A DNA stretch of 64,000 nucleotides from Mesorhizobium amorphae CCNWGS0123 (GCF_001686985.1 NZ_CP015318.1:1672001-1736000); one strand, 5' to 3'. Positions 36,502-47,570 are shown, numbered from the stretch's first letter. The notes: generated by a model from the letters alone, not told the origin. Numbers and translations: made by a program.

Positions 36502-37494
36502 CTAAAGCGCCTTCACCGCCACCTTCACCGGCTTTTCGATCTCGAGCGGGTTGCGCAGCGGCAGGCCGAAATCCCCGGCTTCGATCTCGAAAACATCGCC
36601 GGCCTCGGTCCTGATGCCGTCGGCAAAGGACAGCGTCGCCGTGCCGAACATGTGCACATGCACGTCGCCCGGCTGGCGGAAGGCCGAATATTTGAAATGG
36701 TGGTGCTCGAGATTGGCGATGGTGTGCGACATGTTCGCCTCGCCCGACAGGAACGGCTTTTCCCAAAGCAGCTTGCCGTCGCGAACGATGCGCGATGAGC
36801 CCCTGACGTCGGACGGCAGGTCTCCGATCAGGATCTCCGGCCCGAACGAGGCGTTGCGCAGCTTCGAATGAGCCAGGAAAAGATAGTTCACGCGCTCGGT
36901 GACATGGTCGGAAAACTCGTTCGACAGCGTGAAGCCGACACGGAACGGCGCGCCGTCGTCGCCGATGACGTAGATGCCGGCGATCTCCGGCTCCTCGCCG
37001 GCATCCTGGGCAAACGCCGGCGACATCAGTGCCGCGCCCGGCGCTACCGCCATTGTGCCGTTGCCCTTGTAGAACCATTCCGGCTGCACGCCGGTCTGGC
37101 CCTTCGCCGGTTTGCCGCCCTCCAGCCCCATGCGAAACATCTTCATGGAATCGGTGAGCTGTTCATCACCATCCGAATTGAGCTTCTTGTGCATCGAATC
37201 GCGCGTCGCCGCCGAGCCGAGATGGGTGAGCCCCGTGCCGGTGAGATGGAGATGCGCGGGATCCGGATGGTTGATCGGCGACAGCAGCCGACCCTTCTTG
37301 TAGGCGGCGTCGAGGTCGACGGTCTCCCCGAAACCCTTGCGCTCGATCAGCGCGGCGAGCCCGGTGCCGGTGCGCGCGGCCTCCATGGCCAGCGAATAAA
37401 CGCTGCGGGCGCCGTTGATGATCCGCGTCTTGCCGCCGTTGCGGGCGACGACGCGGATCGTTTCGGCGTCGTCGAGGATCTGGGAGATCAGCAT
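36502..37494 (-). CDS. gguC: GguC/AraD1 family protein (FAH superfamily)
   Basis: 330 residues from the ATG at 37494 with GAGAGGG upstream; a longer in-frame start at 37734 is unlikely. Fumarylacetoacetate-hydrolase superfamily, AraD1 branch: GEEPEIAGIYVIGDDGAPFR, FTLSNEFSDHVTERVNYLFL and FGTATLSFADGIRTEAGDVF. It lies just downstream of gguB-gguA-chvE, as in Agrobacterium (mmsAB-araD1, also called gguABC). It probably acts in sugar-acid catabolism linked to sugars taken up by ChvE/Ggu. The 199-bp gap to gguB shows nothing distinctive. Confidence 0.88.
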   Translation of the reverse strand: MLISQILDDAETIRVVARNGGKTRIINGARSVYSLAMEAARTGTGLAALIERKGFGETVDLDAAYKKGRLLSPINHPDPAHLHLTGTGLTHLGSAATRDSMHKKLNSDGDEQLTDSMKMFRMGLEGGKPAKGQTGVQPEWFYKGNGTMAVAPGAALMSPAFAQDAGEEPEIAGIYVIGDDGAPFRVGFTLSNEFSDHVTERVNYLFLAHSKLRNASFGPEILIGDLPSDVRGSSRIVRDGKLLWEKPFLSGEANMSHTIANLEHHHFKYSAFRQPGDVHVHMFGTATLSFADGIRTEAGDVFEIEAGDFGLPLRNPLEIEKPVKVAVKAL

Positions 37495-37693
37495 GATGTA
37501 CCCTCTCTCTGGTGCCTTGGCCCGGCCGCCTGCATGGCAAACCCTGACCTGCGCGGCTCGGACCAATCCGCGCCACGGGTGAAACTCTTTGTCCGGATTG
37601 CGCTCGCAGGCCTGGTCCCTCGGGGACTTCTTTGCATCGGCGGGTTGCCGACGGCCGCGATGTGACCCGTATGCCTTCCTGGTTGCCTCGCCC

Positions 37694-38982
37694 TTAACCC
37701 TTGTTCTTGTTGTAGACGTCGAAGACCACAGCACCGAGCAGCACCAGGCCTTTCACGACCTGCTGCCAGTCGACATTGACGCCCATGATCGACATGCCGT
37801 TGTTCATGACGCCCATGATGAAACCGCCGACCACGGCGCCGATGACCTGGCCGACGCCGCCCATCGCCGAAGCGCCGCCGATGAACACCGCGGCGATTAC
37901 GTCGAGCTCACTGCCGAGGCCTGCCGCCGGAACCGCCTGTCCGAGGCGCGCCGCGATGATCAGGCCGCCAAGCGCCGACAGCACGCCCATATTGACGAAC
38001 ACCATCAGCGTCAGCCGTTCGGTCTTGATGCCCGACAGCTGCGCCGCCTTGGCATTGCCGCCCATCGCATAGATGCGGCGGCCGATCGTCATGCGTTTGG
38101 TGACGAAGACGAACAGCGCGATCAGCACGCCCATCACCATGAGAACGATCGGCAGGCCTCTGTAGCTGGCGAACTGGTAGACCAGGAACAGCGCCAGCGC
38201 GCTGGTCACCAGGGTCTTGACGACGAACAGCGTGAACGGCTCGGCCTGATAGCCGTGCTGCTCGCGCGTGCGGCGCGCCCTGAGGCCGAAATAGGCATAG
38301 GCGAGCACGGCGACGAGGCCGAGCACGATCGTCGTCATGTGCAGAGTCAGGCCGCTGCCCATAATGGTCTTGCCGGCCGCATTTACCGTCGGTGGGATCA
38401 GCGTCAGGGGGCCGATGACATCCGGAATGAAGCCGGAGCTGAGCGCCTTGAAGCCGTCGGGAAGCGGCCCGACCGAGGATCCGCCACCCAGCAGCGCCTG
38501 GCAAATGCCGCGGAAGATCAGCATCCCCGCCAGTGTGACGATGAAGCTCGGTATTCGGTGATAGGCAATCCAGTAGCCTTGGGCCGCGCCGATCAGGCCG
38601 CCGATGATCAGGCAGACGATCGACACCACCAGCGGATTGCTTAAGGGGCCGAGCGGCCAGATGACCATCATCATCGCCGCCAGCGCGCCGATGAAGCCGG
38701 CAACGGAGCCGACGCTGAGGTCGATATGGCCGGAGACGATCACCAGCAGCATCCCCAGCGCCATCACGATGATGAACGAGTTCTGCTGCACCAGATTGCT
38801 GAGGTTAACCGGTTTGAACAGCGTTCCGGACGTGGTGAACTGGAAGAACACCATGATGGCGATCAACGCCAGGATCAGCCCGTATTCGCGCAGATTGGTG
38901 ATCAGCGCCGAGACAGCAACACGCGGTCCCTGCGGCACATCTTCGGCGACGCCGCTTTTCGGCGCGGGAGTGCTTTCGGTGC

Positions 38983-38986
<4 letters not shown>
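37694..38986 (-). CDS. gguB: Sugar ABC transporter permease GguB
   Basis: 430 residues, ribose/xylose-type permease (RbsC superfamily) with roughly ten membrane helices; typical segments are [19 protein letters not shown] and [20 protein letters not shown]. The N-terminus has a short Pro-rich cytoplasmic tail. It forms the channel for GguA and ChvE. Its ATG overlaps the gguA stop (38983-38986, ATGA), so the two are translationally coupled. Confidence 0.92.
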
Positions 38987-40515
<1,529 letters not shown>

Positions 40516-40569
40516 CAGGAATTAAGCTCCTCCGAGGCCGGCAAACAATACCGGGCTCGCTGGTTAACG

Positions 40570-40603
40570 AAAAGGGGCCCTGCGTTGCGCAGGACCCCTG
40601 ATT
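40570..40603 (-). terminator. Attenuator hairpin between chvE and gguA
   Basis: On the minus strand AGGGGTCCTGCG pairs with CGCAGGGCCCCT (one T-G wobble) around CAA, followed by TTTT. Partial readthrough would give more binding protein than transporter, a common arrangement. Confidence 0.7.
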
Positions 40604-40615
40604 TTGCAACCGAGA

Positions 40616-41683
40616 TTACTTCAGTTCGTCGGCCTTGATGTAGCCGGAGTCGACGACCAGCGCCTGGTAGTTCGACTTGTCGACGTCATGCGGCGTCAGC
40701 AGGATCGAGGGGACGACCTTGACGTCGTTGTTGTAGGTCTTTTCGTCGAGGCCGTCAGGCTTGCCGCCCGAGAGCACCTTGTCGACCAGACCGACAGTGG
40801 CCTTGGCCAGTTCGCGAGTGTCCTTGAACACGGTCGAGTACTGTTCGCCCGAGATGATCAGCTTGACCGAGGCGGTCTCGGCGTCCTGGCCGGTCACGAT
40901 CGGCCAGGGCTGAGCGTCGGTGCCGTAGCCGACAGCGCGCAGCGAAGCGGTGATGCCGCGCGACAGGCCGTCATAGGGCGACAGAACGCCATCGACGCGG
41001 CTGCCGTCCGAGTAGTTGGCGGAGAGCAGATTGTCCATGCGCGCCTGGGCGGTGGCGGCCAGCCAGCGCAGCGTGCCGACCTTGTCCATGCCGGTCTGGC
41101 CGGACTTAATCTTGATCGAGCCGTCGTCGATCAGCGGCTGCAGGACGGAAATCGCACCATTGTAGAAGAAGAACGCGTTGTTGTCGTCGGGCGAGCCGCC
41201 GAACAGTTCGACGTTCCACGGCTTGGTGTTCGGGAAGCGCTCCTTGAGGCCCTTGACCAGGGAGTTGGCCTGGATCACGCCGACGCCGAAATTGTCGAAG
41301 GTGGTGTAGTAGTCGACATTGGCGGTCTTCTTGATCAGGCGGTCATAGGCGACGACGACGACGCCCGCGTCAGCGGCCTTCTGCAGCGCGTCCGACAAGG
41401 TGGTGCCGTCGATCGAGGCGATGATCAGCGCCTTCGGGCCCTTGGTGATTTCGTTTTCCAGCTGGCTGAGCTGGTTCGGAATGTCGTCCTGCGCGTATTG
41501 CAGGTCGACGGTGTAGCCGAGAGCCTCGAGCTGGGACTTGACGGCGTCGCCGTCATTGATCCAGCGCTGCGAGGTCTTCGTCGGCATCAGCACGCCGATC
41601 AGGCCTTCGCCTGCATGCGCAGGCAGCGTCATGGCCGCGATGCCAAGGGCCGCCACGGCGGCCAGTGTCTTGATGATTTTCAC
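40616..41683 (-). CDS. chvE: Periplasmic multiple-sugar-binding protein ChvE
   Basis: 355 residues from a GTG at 41683 (GGGAGAG upstream); signal peptide [20 protein letters not shown] with cleavage at AHA-GEG. Type I periplasmic binding protein: [40 protein letters not shown] and [20 protein letters not shown]. ChvE binds galactose, glucose, arabinose and other monosaccharides, feeding GguAB and, in Agrobacterium, the VirA sensor. The gene order chvE-gguA-gguB-gguC with gbpR divergent is the same as in Agrobacterium. Confidence 0.92.
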   Translation of the reverse strand: MKIIKTLAAVAALGIAAMTLPAHAGEGLIGVLMPTKTSQRWINDGDAVKSQLEALGYTVDLQYAQDDIPNQLSQLENEITKGPKALIIASIDGTTLSDALQKAADAGVVVVAYDRLIKKTANVDYYTTFDNFGVGVIQANSLVKGLKERFPNTKPWNVELFGGSPDDNNAFFFYNGAISVLQPLIDDGSIKIKSGQTGMDKVGTLRWLAATAQARMDNLLSANYSDGSRVDGVLSPYDGLSRGITASLRAVGYGTDAQPWPIVTGQDAETASVKLIISGEQYSTVFKDTRELAKATVGLVDKVLSGGKPDGLDEKTYNNDVKVVPSILLTPHDVDKSNYQALVVDSGYIKADELK

Positions 41684-41878
41684 AGTAACTCTCCCTGGTT
41701 GATGGACGCGACACCTCGGGGCTTCGCGGGCCGCGCAGTCGAGCAGAAGCGCAAGCGCGCTGCTGTCGTCTATCGATCTCCGGTATCCTCCCAATCGGCC
41801 CCGGGACGCAGATTTCAATCGATACGATTTTCCTCGTCATCGACTGGCACGCCCCAGGACGCGCGAAGGGTGTGTCCC

Positions 41879-41896
41879 TTTGACATAACTGTCAAA
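41879..41896. promoter_or_regulatory. Palindrome in the chvE/gbpR intergenic region
   Basis: TTTGACA-TAAC-TGTCAAA, perfect 7-bp arms around a 4-bp spacer, 196 bp upstream of chvE and about 37-82 bp upstream of gbpR depending on start choice. A good candidate operator for the LysR-type GbpR. Confidence 0.6.
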
Positions 41897-41932
41897 TGCG
41901 ATCTTTGATGATTGCTATACCGAAACTGATAT

Positions 41933-42967
41933 ATGATCGAAAACAGATCGATCCTTCGACGCGAACAGGCGACACTCATGGCGGCATTGCGAAATCCTTC
42001 AGGAATTTCCGGTAGTTACGACGAGCTGCCGGGCGACGGCGAAACCCTGCTGCGCAGCGGTCTGAGCCTGCGCCACATGCGCATGATCGCCGCACTCGAC
42101 GATCACGGCCGGGTGAGCGCGGCCGCGCAGGTGATGAACATTTCGCAGCCCGCCGCCTCGCGCATGATCGCCGAGATGGAGGCGGTGCTCGACGTTAAGC
42201 TGTGCGAAAGGCTGCCGCGCGGCATCACGCTGACGCCCTACGGCAAGGCGCTGGCCCGGCGCGCGCGCTCGATCCTGCTCGAGATGCGCGAGGCCGACCG
42301 CGAGATATCCGAGCTCAAGGCGGGCAAGGGCGGTTCGGTGTTCCTCGGCGCGGTGACGGCGCCGGCGATCGAACTGGCGGTGCCGGCGATCCGCGAGATC
42401 CGCCGCATCTACCCGCGTATCGAGATCACCATGCAGGTCGAGACCTCCAACGTGCTGGCGCGCGAGCTGATCGCCTCGCGCCATGATTTCATCATCGCGC
42501 GCATCCCCGACGACCTCAATCCGCGGCTGTTCGAATCGCGCGTCATCGGCGTCGAAAAGGCCTGCCTGATCGTGCGCCGCGGCCACCCGCTAAGCATGGG
42601 CAAGGCGGTGCGGCTGGAGGACACCGCCGCCTATGACTGGGTCTTCCAGTCGGGCGGCTCGCCGTTGCGCCAGGCGATGGAAAGCAATTTCCTCAACCGC
42701 AACATCGCGCTCCCGGACCGCATCCTCAACACCAGCTCGCTGCTGCTCACCCTGGTCATGGTCGCCCAATCCGACGCCATCGCGCCGGTGTCGATCCAGG
42801 TGGCGAAATTCATCCAGAGCCCGGAAGGGCTGGCCGGCGCCATCGACGTCGTCCAGACCGAGTTCGACATCGAGGTCAGGCCCTACAGCCTGATTACGGT
42901 CAAGAACCGCGCGCTCTCGCCGGCCGCCAAGATGCTGCACGATTTTATTCTGCGCGAAGTGGGGTGA
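41933..42967 (+). CDS. gbpR: LysR-type regulator GbpR
   Basis: 344 residues from the ATG at 41933; an ATG at 41978 (MAALRNPSGISGSYDE) is an equally plausible start. N-terminal winged helix: MRMIAALDDHGRVSAAAQVM then NISQPAASRMIAEMEAVLDV, followed by a LysR substrate domain. GbpR (galactose-binding protein regulator) controls chvE and is encoded divergently from it in Agrobacterium, exactly as here. Operator candidate at 41879-41896. The gene ends only a few bases before a tRNA-derived repeat that starts the accessory region. Confidence 0.87.
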   Translation: MIENRSILRREQATLMAALRNPSGISGSYDELPGDGETLLRSGLSLRHMRMIAALDDHGRVSAAAQVMNISQPAASRMIAEMEAVLDVKLCERLPRGITLTPYGKALARRARSILLEMREADREISELKAGKGGSVFLGAVTAPAIELAVPAIREIRRIYPRIEITMQVETSNVLARELIASRHDFIIARIPDDLNPRLFESRVIGVEKACLIVRRGHPLSMGKAVRLEDTAAYDWVFQSGGSPLRQAMESNFLNRNIALPDRILNTSSLLLTLVMVAQSDAIAPVSIQVAKFIQSPEGLAGAIDVVQTEFDIEVRPYSLITVKNRALSPAAKMLHDFILREVG

Positions 42968-42969
42968 TG

Positions 42970-43008
42970 GCTGGTGCGGGAAGGAGACCCCTCGCTTTCA
43001 GCTTGGGA
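42970..43008 (+). repeat. Degenerate tRNA-Gly 3'-part copy (island left end)
   Basis: CTGGTGCGGG at 42971-42980 resembles the tRNA 3' end CTGGAGCGGG, and 42989-43008 (CCCTCGCTTTCAGCTTGGGA) matches the T-arm/anticodon region of the tRNA-Gly at 47571-47644 at 19 of 20 positions, same orientation, with a short deletion between the two parts. It lies directly after the gbpR stop codon, where gene style changes. Confidence 0.7.
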
Positions 43009-43090
43009 TCGAAGACCACCTCGGCCTTTGTGTCCCCGGCCGACATCGGCGGGAAGCTTGCGCACCGGAACGAGAGCAGCGGCGCACGAG

Positions 43091-44461
43091 CTACCACGTC
43101 AGAACCTCTTCGACATATCCACGTCGCATCCAGTATGGATACCTCAATCCTCGAACATCGGGATCATTTGCGTAAAGCGATCGTACAGTATTCTGGTTGA
43201 TTTCGTGGTTGATCGAAAGGAACGTATTCGTGTTCTTTCGAGCAAACCGCCAATATGCCTCGGCGGTTTCTTGCGACATCTCCGTCAGGGAGTCGACGTT
43301 GACGATCAGGTCATATCTTTCATCGATTTGATCGATCGCCGTAGCGGGCACTATACGAACCGGTGCAACTGATTCTTCCCCATGCAATCGAATACGCGAC
43401 GCGCCGAGCGTCCGGCCGAGGAATGAAGCCTGCGCGGCATTGGTCAGGGGAATGTCGATGATCGTATAATCCTTGATCCCAAAGAGGTCGGCAAAATAGG
43501 CTGTCCTGCCCAACCCCGCTCCAATCTCCAGAACCTTGAAATCTGCTCGGCTTCTTGAAAACTGGCCAATTCGCCACGCTTGGTAGACCGCTTGCAACGC
43601 GCGGAACCCCGCGATTCCCCGCTTTGTGTTGAGCCCGGTTTCATTTGGAAATGGATTGGGGAATTGCAGCTTGATGCCGAGCGTCTCGTCGATATCATCC
43701 AGTATCTGGTCGGCGCTTCGCGCATTGGCGTAGTAGGCGCCGACATCTGCAGGCTGCATTTCCGGATAGGTCATACGACGCGCACCAATAGCTTCAGCAA
43801 GGCTGTTCAACATATCCATCAGCCACATCGCGTGGAGTTTTTGCCACGATATGGCGCCGTTGAGACGGCGGACAACGAGTTCGTGCGGTTCAACCTCGCC
43901 GGGCGGGGCTTTCGCAATATCGTCAAAGCCCCAGAAGAATGATGTCTCGCTGGGGCGACCCAATACCCTCGCGGCTTCGTCAGCATTGTCTCCCAGCAAA
44001 GCCCTGTGAACATCGGCCTTGATGCTGAGCAGGGAGTGATCCCAAGCCGAACTTGTCGGCACAAACGCCGCATATGCTCGGCGATACGCTGCCGTAATTC
44101 GGTCAACGAAACCGCTGTCATCCTTGGCCCCGACGTGCGGCGATTGCGCTAGGTTAGGAGCGTCACCCAATGGCATGCGGCTCAACAGCCACGTGAAATA
44201 TTCCAGGGAAGGTTCTTCTTCCACGGTTTGGACTGGCACATTCTCGGGGTTGGAAAACCAGCGCTTTAAGAATTGCATATGTGACGGGCTCCCCTTGTTC
44301 CTGCCATTTGATCGCGCCGCATGGTCGTGGGCTGAGATCACAACCTTGCGGGTCATCCGCTGCATCGCCTCACGCACCAAGTCAACGGCCCCGGTTGGAT
44401 AGCTGGCGTCGAGTCTTTGGGCGTGATGTCCCTCTTGCACCAATTGATAGATCAGCCGCAT
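43091..44461 (-). CDS. Putative sugar O-methyltransferase
   Basis: 456 residues. The SAM-binding Rossmann motif is VLEIGAGLGRTAYFADLFG near residues 308-326, followed by YTIIDIPLTNAAQASFLG and VNVDSLTEMSQETAEAYWRF; the N-terminal half has no recognised domain. It matches the putative sugar O-methyltransferase family found in polysaccharide loci. It is divergent from a large glycosyltransferase gene, so both probably decorate the same surface glycan. The bases look less GC-rich than in the flanking genes, consistent with transfer. Confidence 0.78.
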   Translation of the reverse strand: MRLIYQLVQEGHHAQRLDASYPTGAVDLVREAMQRMTRKVVISAHDHAARSNGRNKGSPSHMQFLKRWFSNPENVPVQTVEEEPSLEYFTWLLSRMPLGDAPNLAQSPHVGAKDDSGFVDRITAAYRRAYAAFVPTSSAWDHSLLSIKADVHRALLGDNADEAARVLGRPSETSFFWGFDDIAKAPPGEVEPHELVVRRLNGAISWQKLHAMWLMDMLNSLAEAIGARRMTYPEMQPADVGAYYANARSADQILDDIDETLGIKLQFPNPFPNETGLNTKRGIAGFRALQAVYQAWRIGQFSRSRADFKVLEIGAGLGRTAYFADLFGIKDYTIIDIPLTNAAQASFLGRTLGASRIRLHGEESVAPVRIVPATAIDQIDERYDLIVNVDSLTEMSQETAEAYWRFARKNTNTFLSINHEINQNTVRSLYANDPDVRGLRYPYWMRRGYVEEVLTW

Positions 44462-44573
44462 GTCATCCCACAGGCCTCATAGCCTCTTGGGTTGTCGAGA
44501 ACGCGAAAGGGCTCGCCGAAACGGTCATGTTGTGGTTTAGAACAGCAAGGTACTTGGGTGGACAAAAGGCAAG

Positions 44574-46823
44574 ATGGCGTCGAGCATCGCAGTCTTTTAT
44601 TTGGCGCGACTTACTGAGGGCCGCCCTCCCGTCCAGGCCTTCATAGAGTCCTACCGGCGCCACGATGCCGGCGTCCCCCACCACCTGATCATCATAGCCA
44701 AAGGGTACAGCAAGGCAGGAGAACTTGCCGTGCTTCGGGACATTTTGGGTGACATTCCGCATTCGGTTCACGTCGTCAACGACGACATCGGCCATGACCT
44801 GCACGCCTACAAGCATGCCGCGAAGCGCTTCGATTTCTCACATGCCTGCTTCGTCAACACGTTCACCGAAATCAAGGCGGACCGCTGGCTCGAAAAGCTC
44901 TACCGCAACCTGACCAAGCCGGGCGTCGGAATGGTCGGAGCCTCCGGTACATTCGAAAGCCTCTATGATTCCTGCAAAGTGCTCGAAAAGGCCAATTGGC
45001 TGGTCCAGCATACGCCGCGCTTTGACCCCGATCTCGCACGGACCTTCAAATGGTGGTTTGGAATAGTGCAGCAAGGGTGGATTCTTCCGCTCCACTCGCC
45101 CTATCGTCGCGTTAGGCGGGCCGTAGGCGATCTACTCAAGCGCCGCCGCCCCTGGTCAACCTATCTCCCCGATTTCGAGCACCACTGGCGGATCGCGTCA
45201 GACCATGGCGGCCCCCAGGAGCCATGGACAAAATTCCCGCATTTCCCAAATCCGCATATCCGTTCAAACATGTTCATGCTCTCAAAGAAGGCGTTCAGCA
45301 GCACGGCGATACCCTCACATTCGAATATCAAGATCGGTTGCTGCGAATTTGAGAGCGGCCACCGAAGTCTGTCCCGAAATGTGATGCGTCAAGGGTTGAG
45401 GCTGGTGCTGGTCGGTGCTGATGGCCACGGCTACGAGATGGACGAATGGGCAGCCAGTGAGACCTTCCGGTGCGGCAAGCAAGCCAATCTGCTGGCCACC
45501 GACAATCAGACCAAAGCGTTTGACGCCATGAGCCCTGGCGAGAAGTGGGTCCATGCTTGCTTCTCGTGGGGCGGATACTCCGAAACAATCGGCGGTCCAC
45601 CGCAAATCCTGGGGCACGCCTTTTCTGCGTCCCGGCCGGTCGCAGAGGTCGCTCGCGAATGCTTGGCAAAAAGGTCGAAGCCGAAGGCTCCTCTTATCTC
45701 CATCGCGATCCCGACACGCGGAAGGGATAATCTCATCGCCGAGGCTGCCGAAACGGCCGTCCGACAGAAGTACAAGAACCTTGAGCTGGTGATATTCGAC
45801 AACTGTTCGAAGCGTCCGATCGCTGAGCGAAACATCTCGGATGACAAGCGCGTTCGGATCAAGCGCTCCGACCAATTCCTCAGCGTGACCGACAGTTGGA
45901 ATAGCGCCATCGACATGGCCCGAGGCGATTATGTTGTCCTCATGGGCGACGATGACGGGCTGGCGCCCGGTTTTTGCGAACGCATCGCAGAGCTTGCGGA
46001 TCGCTTCGACGCCCCCGATTTAATCGTCTCGAACCTCTATCAATTCCTCCATCCGGGCGTTGTAGATGTAAGCCTGCTGCGACATTTGCCGATGGGGACG
46101 TTCTTCGGCCAACGCGATCAGCCGTTTGTGTTGGAGCCGGAAGAGGGGAGGAATGCCGTCGCCGGTTCCATCCAGCTCCGTCGCTGCTTTTATTTCAACA
46201 TGCAGGCGTTCACGATGAGCCGCGCGCTACTCGATCGTGTCCGCGCCGGCGGCGCGATCTTTCGGTCACCATTCCCTGACTACTACCTCGCGAATGTCGC
46301 GCTTGCGCTGTCTGAGAAAACTGTTATCGAGCCGCGCCCATTGGCCATCCAAGGCGTCTCGCAAGGCTCTGTCGGTTCAACCCTGTTTGCCAACACCCTC
46401 GATCTTGGCTTGGCGGCGCTGAACCACGATCTGGCCAGCGATGCCGTGTTCCAGCAAGTGAAGCCGGAAGTGATGCCGGGTCCGATGTATTGGACGAACT
46501 ACATCTTGACGATGGAGTATGTGGCGCGGCGTCTCGGCGGAGACTATCCGAAGCCTGATTTGGGGCGATATCGTCGCTGGCAAATCCTGGACGCCATCGA
46601 GGCGGAGAGGCCGCTTCGACCGCTATGGCCGGCCATGCGATTCCAGGAACAGATACAGGCGTTGTGGGCCAAGCTCATGAAGCGCTACGACCAGGACCGT
46701 TACCGAACCCTGCGCAAGAGGGCCAGTCCGTACGACTACGAGCACCCTCAACACGTCTACGACGTCGGCGGTTACAAGACCGATCTTGAGGTCTATGAAG
46801 CCATCGAGCGCGGTGCCATCTGA
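44574..46823 (+). CDS. Two-domain glycosyltransferase
   Basis: 749 residues. The N-terminal part (about 1-330) starts SSIAVFYLARLTEGRPPVQA and looks like a GT-A fold (HVVNDDIGHDLHAYKHAAKR), without a family name I can assign. The C-terminal part (about 372-600) is a GT2 domain: PLISIAIPTRGRDNLIAEAA and, near residue 457, the metal-binding MGDDDGLAPGF. The last 150 residues are helical. Two catalytic domains in one chain suggest transfer of two sugars to a surface glycan. Neighbours: a divergent sugar methyltransferase and tRNA-derived repeats. Codon use differs from the flanking core genes. Confidence 0.78.
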   Translation: MASSIAVFYLARLTEGRPPVQAFIESYRRHDAGVPHHLIIIAKGYSKAGELAVLRDILGDIPHSVHVVNDDIGHDLHAYKHAAKRFDFSHACFVNTFTEIKADRWLEKLYRNLTKPGVGMVGASGTFESLYDSCKVLEKANWLVQHTPRFDPDLARTFKWWFGIVQQGWILPLHSPYRRVRRAVGDLLKRRRPWSTYLPDFEHHWRIASDHGGPQEPWTKFPHFPNPHIRSNMFMLSKKAFSSTAIPSHSNIKIGCCEFESGHRSLSRNVMRQGLRLVLVGADGHGYEMDEWAASETFRCGKQANLLATDNQTKAFDAMSPGEKWVHACFSWGGYSETIGGPPQILGHAFSASRPVAEVARECLAKRSKPKAPLISIAIPTRGRDNLIAEAAETAVRQKYKNLELVIFDNCSKRPIAERNISDDKRVRIKRSDQFLSVTDSWNSAIDMARGDYVVLMGDDDGLAPGFCERIAELADRFDAPDLIVSNLYQFLHPGVVDVSLLRHLPMGTFFGQRDQPFVLEPEEGRNAVAGSIQLRRCFYFNMQAFTMSRALLDRVRAGGAIFRSPFPDYYLANVALALSEKTVIEPRPLAIQGVSQGSVGSTLFANTLDLGLAALNHDLASDAVFQQVKPEVMPGPMYWTNYILTMEYVARRLGGDYPKPDLGRYRRWQILDAIEAERPLRPLWPAMRFQEQIQALWAKLMKRYDQDRYRTLRKRASPYDYEHPQHVYDVGGYKTDLEVYEAIERGAI

Positions 46824-46892
46824 GGAAATGCCTATTTGAGAAAGCCATTCCGCAAAACGCGAAGTGGGAGCGCCCGACTGTCCATGCCAGTT

Positions 46893-46948
46893 GCTGGAGC
46901 GGGTAGAGGGAATCGAACCCTCGCGTTCAGCTTGGGAAGCTGACAAGC
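46893..46948 (-). repeat. Truncated tRNA-Gly(CCC) copy (direct repeat of 47569-47624)
   Basis: 56 bp identical to 47569-47624, covering the CCA end, T-arm, variable region and anticodon arm of the tRNA-Gly gene but lacking its 5' part (D-arm and acceptor 5' strand). It is not a functional tRNA. It is the expected footprint of integration at a tRNA 3' end. Confidence 0.9.
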
Positions 46949-46959
46949 GGCGCCAAAGG

Positions 46960-46989
46960 CTGGAGCACGTGGCGGGGATCGAGCTCGCG
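46960..46989 (-). repeat. Second, decayed tRNA-like 3' fragment
   Basis: CTGGAGCACGTGGCGGGGAT then CGAGCTCGCG resembles the tRNA 3' end (CTGGAGCGGG, GGGAATCGAACC, CTCGCG) with several changes. It may be an older att copy or a fragment of a different tRNA. Confidence 0.45.
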
Positions 46990-47103
46990 CTAGTGTAACA
47001 GAACCGATCGGAAGGTTGATTAGCGTTTCCTTATGTTAACCATCTTGATGCTAGCGTTGGCGTCGCGAGACGAACGCGAGATCACAAGATGGACAAGGAT
47101 CTG

Positions 47104-47535
47104 ATGCCCGCACGGATGTTGACGACCAGGGCGATTGGGTTCATCGCCGCCGTCCTGATGGCGCTGCCCGTGAACGCGGAGACCGTGAGCGACAATCCCG
47201 GTGGCCAGATCGTGAACTTCGCTTTGCATGTCGCCGAACTGCGCGTCGCCGAGGAGCCAGTGAGCTTTGAAGGGGCATGCGACAGCGCCTGCACGCTCTA
47301 CCTGTCCCTGCCCGCCGAGCAGCTTTGCGTTACCCTGGATGCATCCTTTGGCTTCCATCTGCCCTATGGCGTCGGCGCTCGGCAGAAAGTGGTCGCCGCC
47401 AACTACCTCATCTCGCAATATCCCGATTGGGTGCGGCACTGGATCGAGGAGCATGGCGGCCTGTCGCACACGATAATGCGGATGGAAGCTGAAGAGGCGG
47501 CAAAGCACCTGCCCCTGTGCGGAGTGCTGGCGTGA
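47104..47535 (+). CDS. Small exported protein with ClpP-like (COG3904-type) signature
   Basis: 143 residues from the ATG at 47104 (AAGGA 5 nt upstream); an ATG at 47089 is an alternative. Signal peptide MPARMLTTRAIGFIAAVLMA ending NAE. The mature part has FEGACDSACTLYLSLP followed by FGFHLPYG, the Ser and His pattern of periplasmic ClpP-fold proteins (COG3904-like) in which Ser of DSACT would be the nucleophile. No protease function is established. It lies between the truncated tRNA copy and the intact tRNA-Gly gene. Confidence 0.6.
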   Translation: MPARMLTTRAIGFIAAVLMALPVNAETVSDNPGGQIVNFALHVAELRVAEEPVSFEGACDSACTLYLSLPAEQLCVTLDASFGFHLPYGVGARQKVVAANYLISQYPDWVRHWIEEHGGLSHTIMRMEAEEAAKHLPLCGVLA

Positions 47536-47570
47536 ACGTGGTCGCGGTGGCGCTGTTCGCCTTCGGACGC

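Noticed and set aside
46893..46948. A second functional tRNA-Gly gene
   Set aside because: It lacks the D-arm and the 5' acceptor strand, so it cannot fold as a tRNA.
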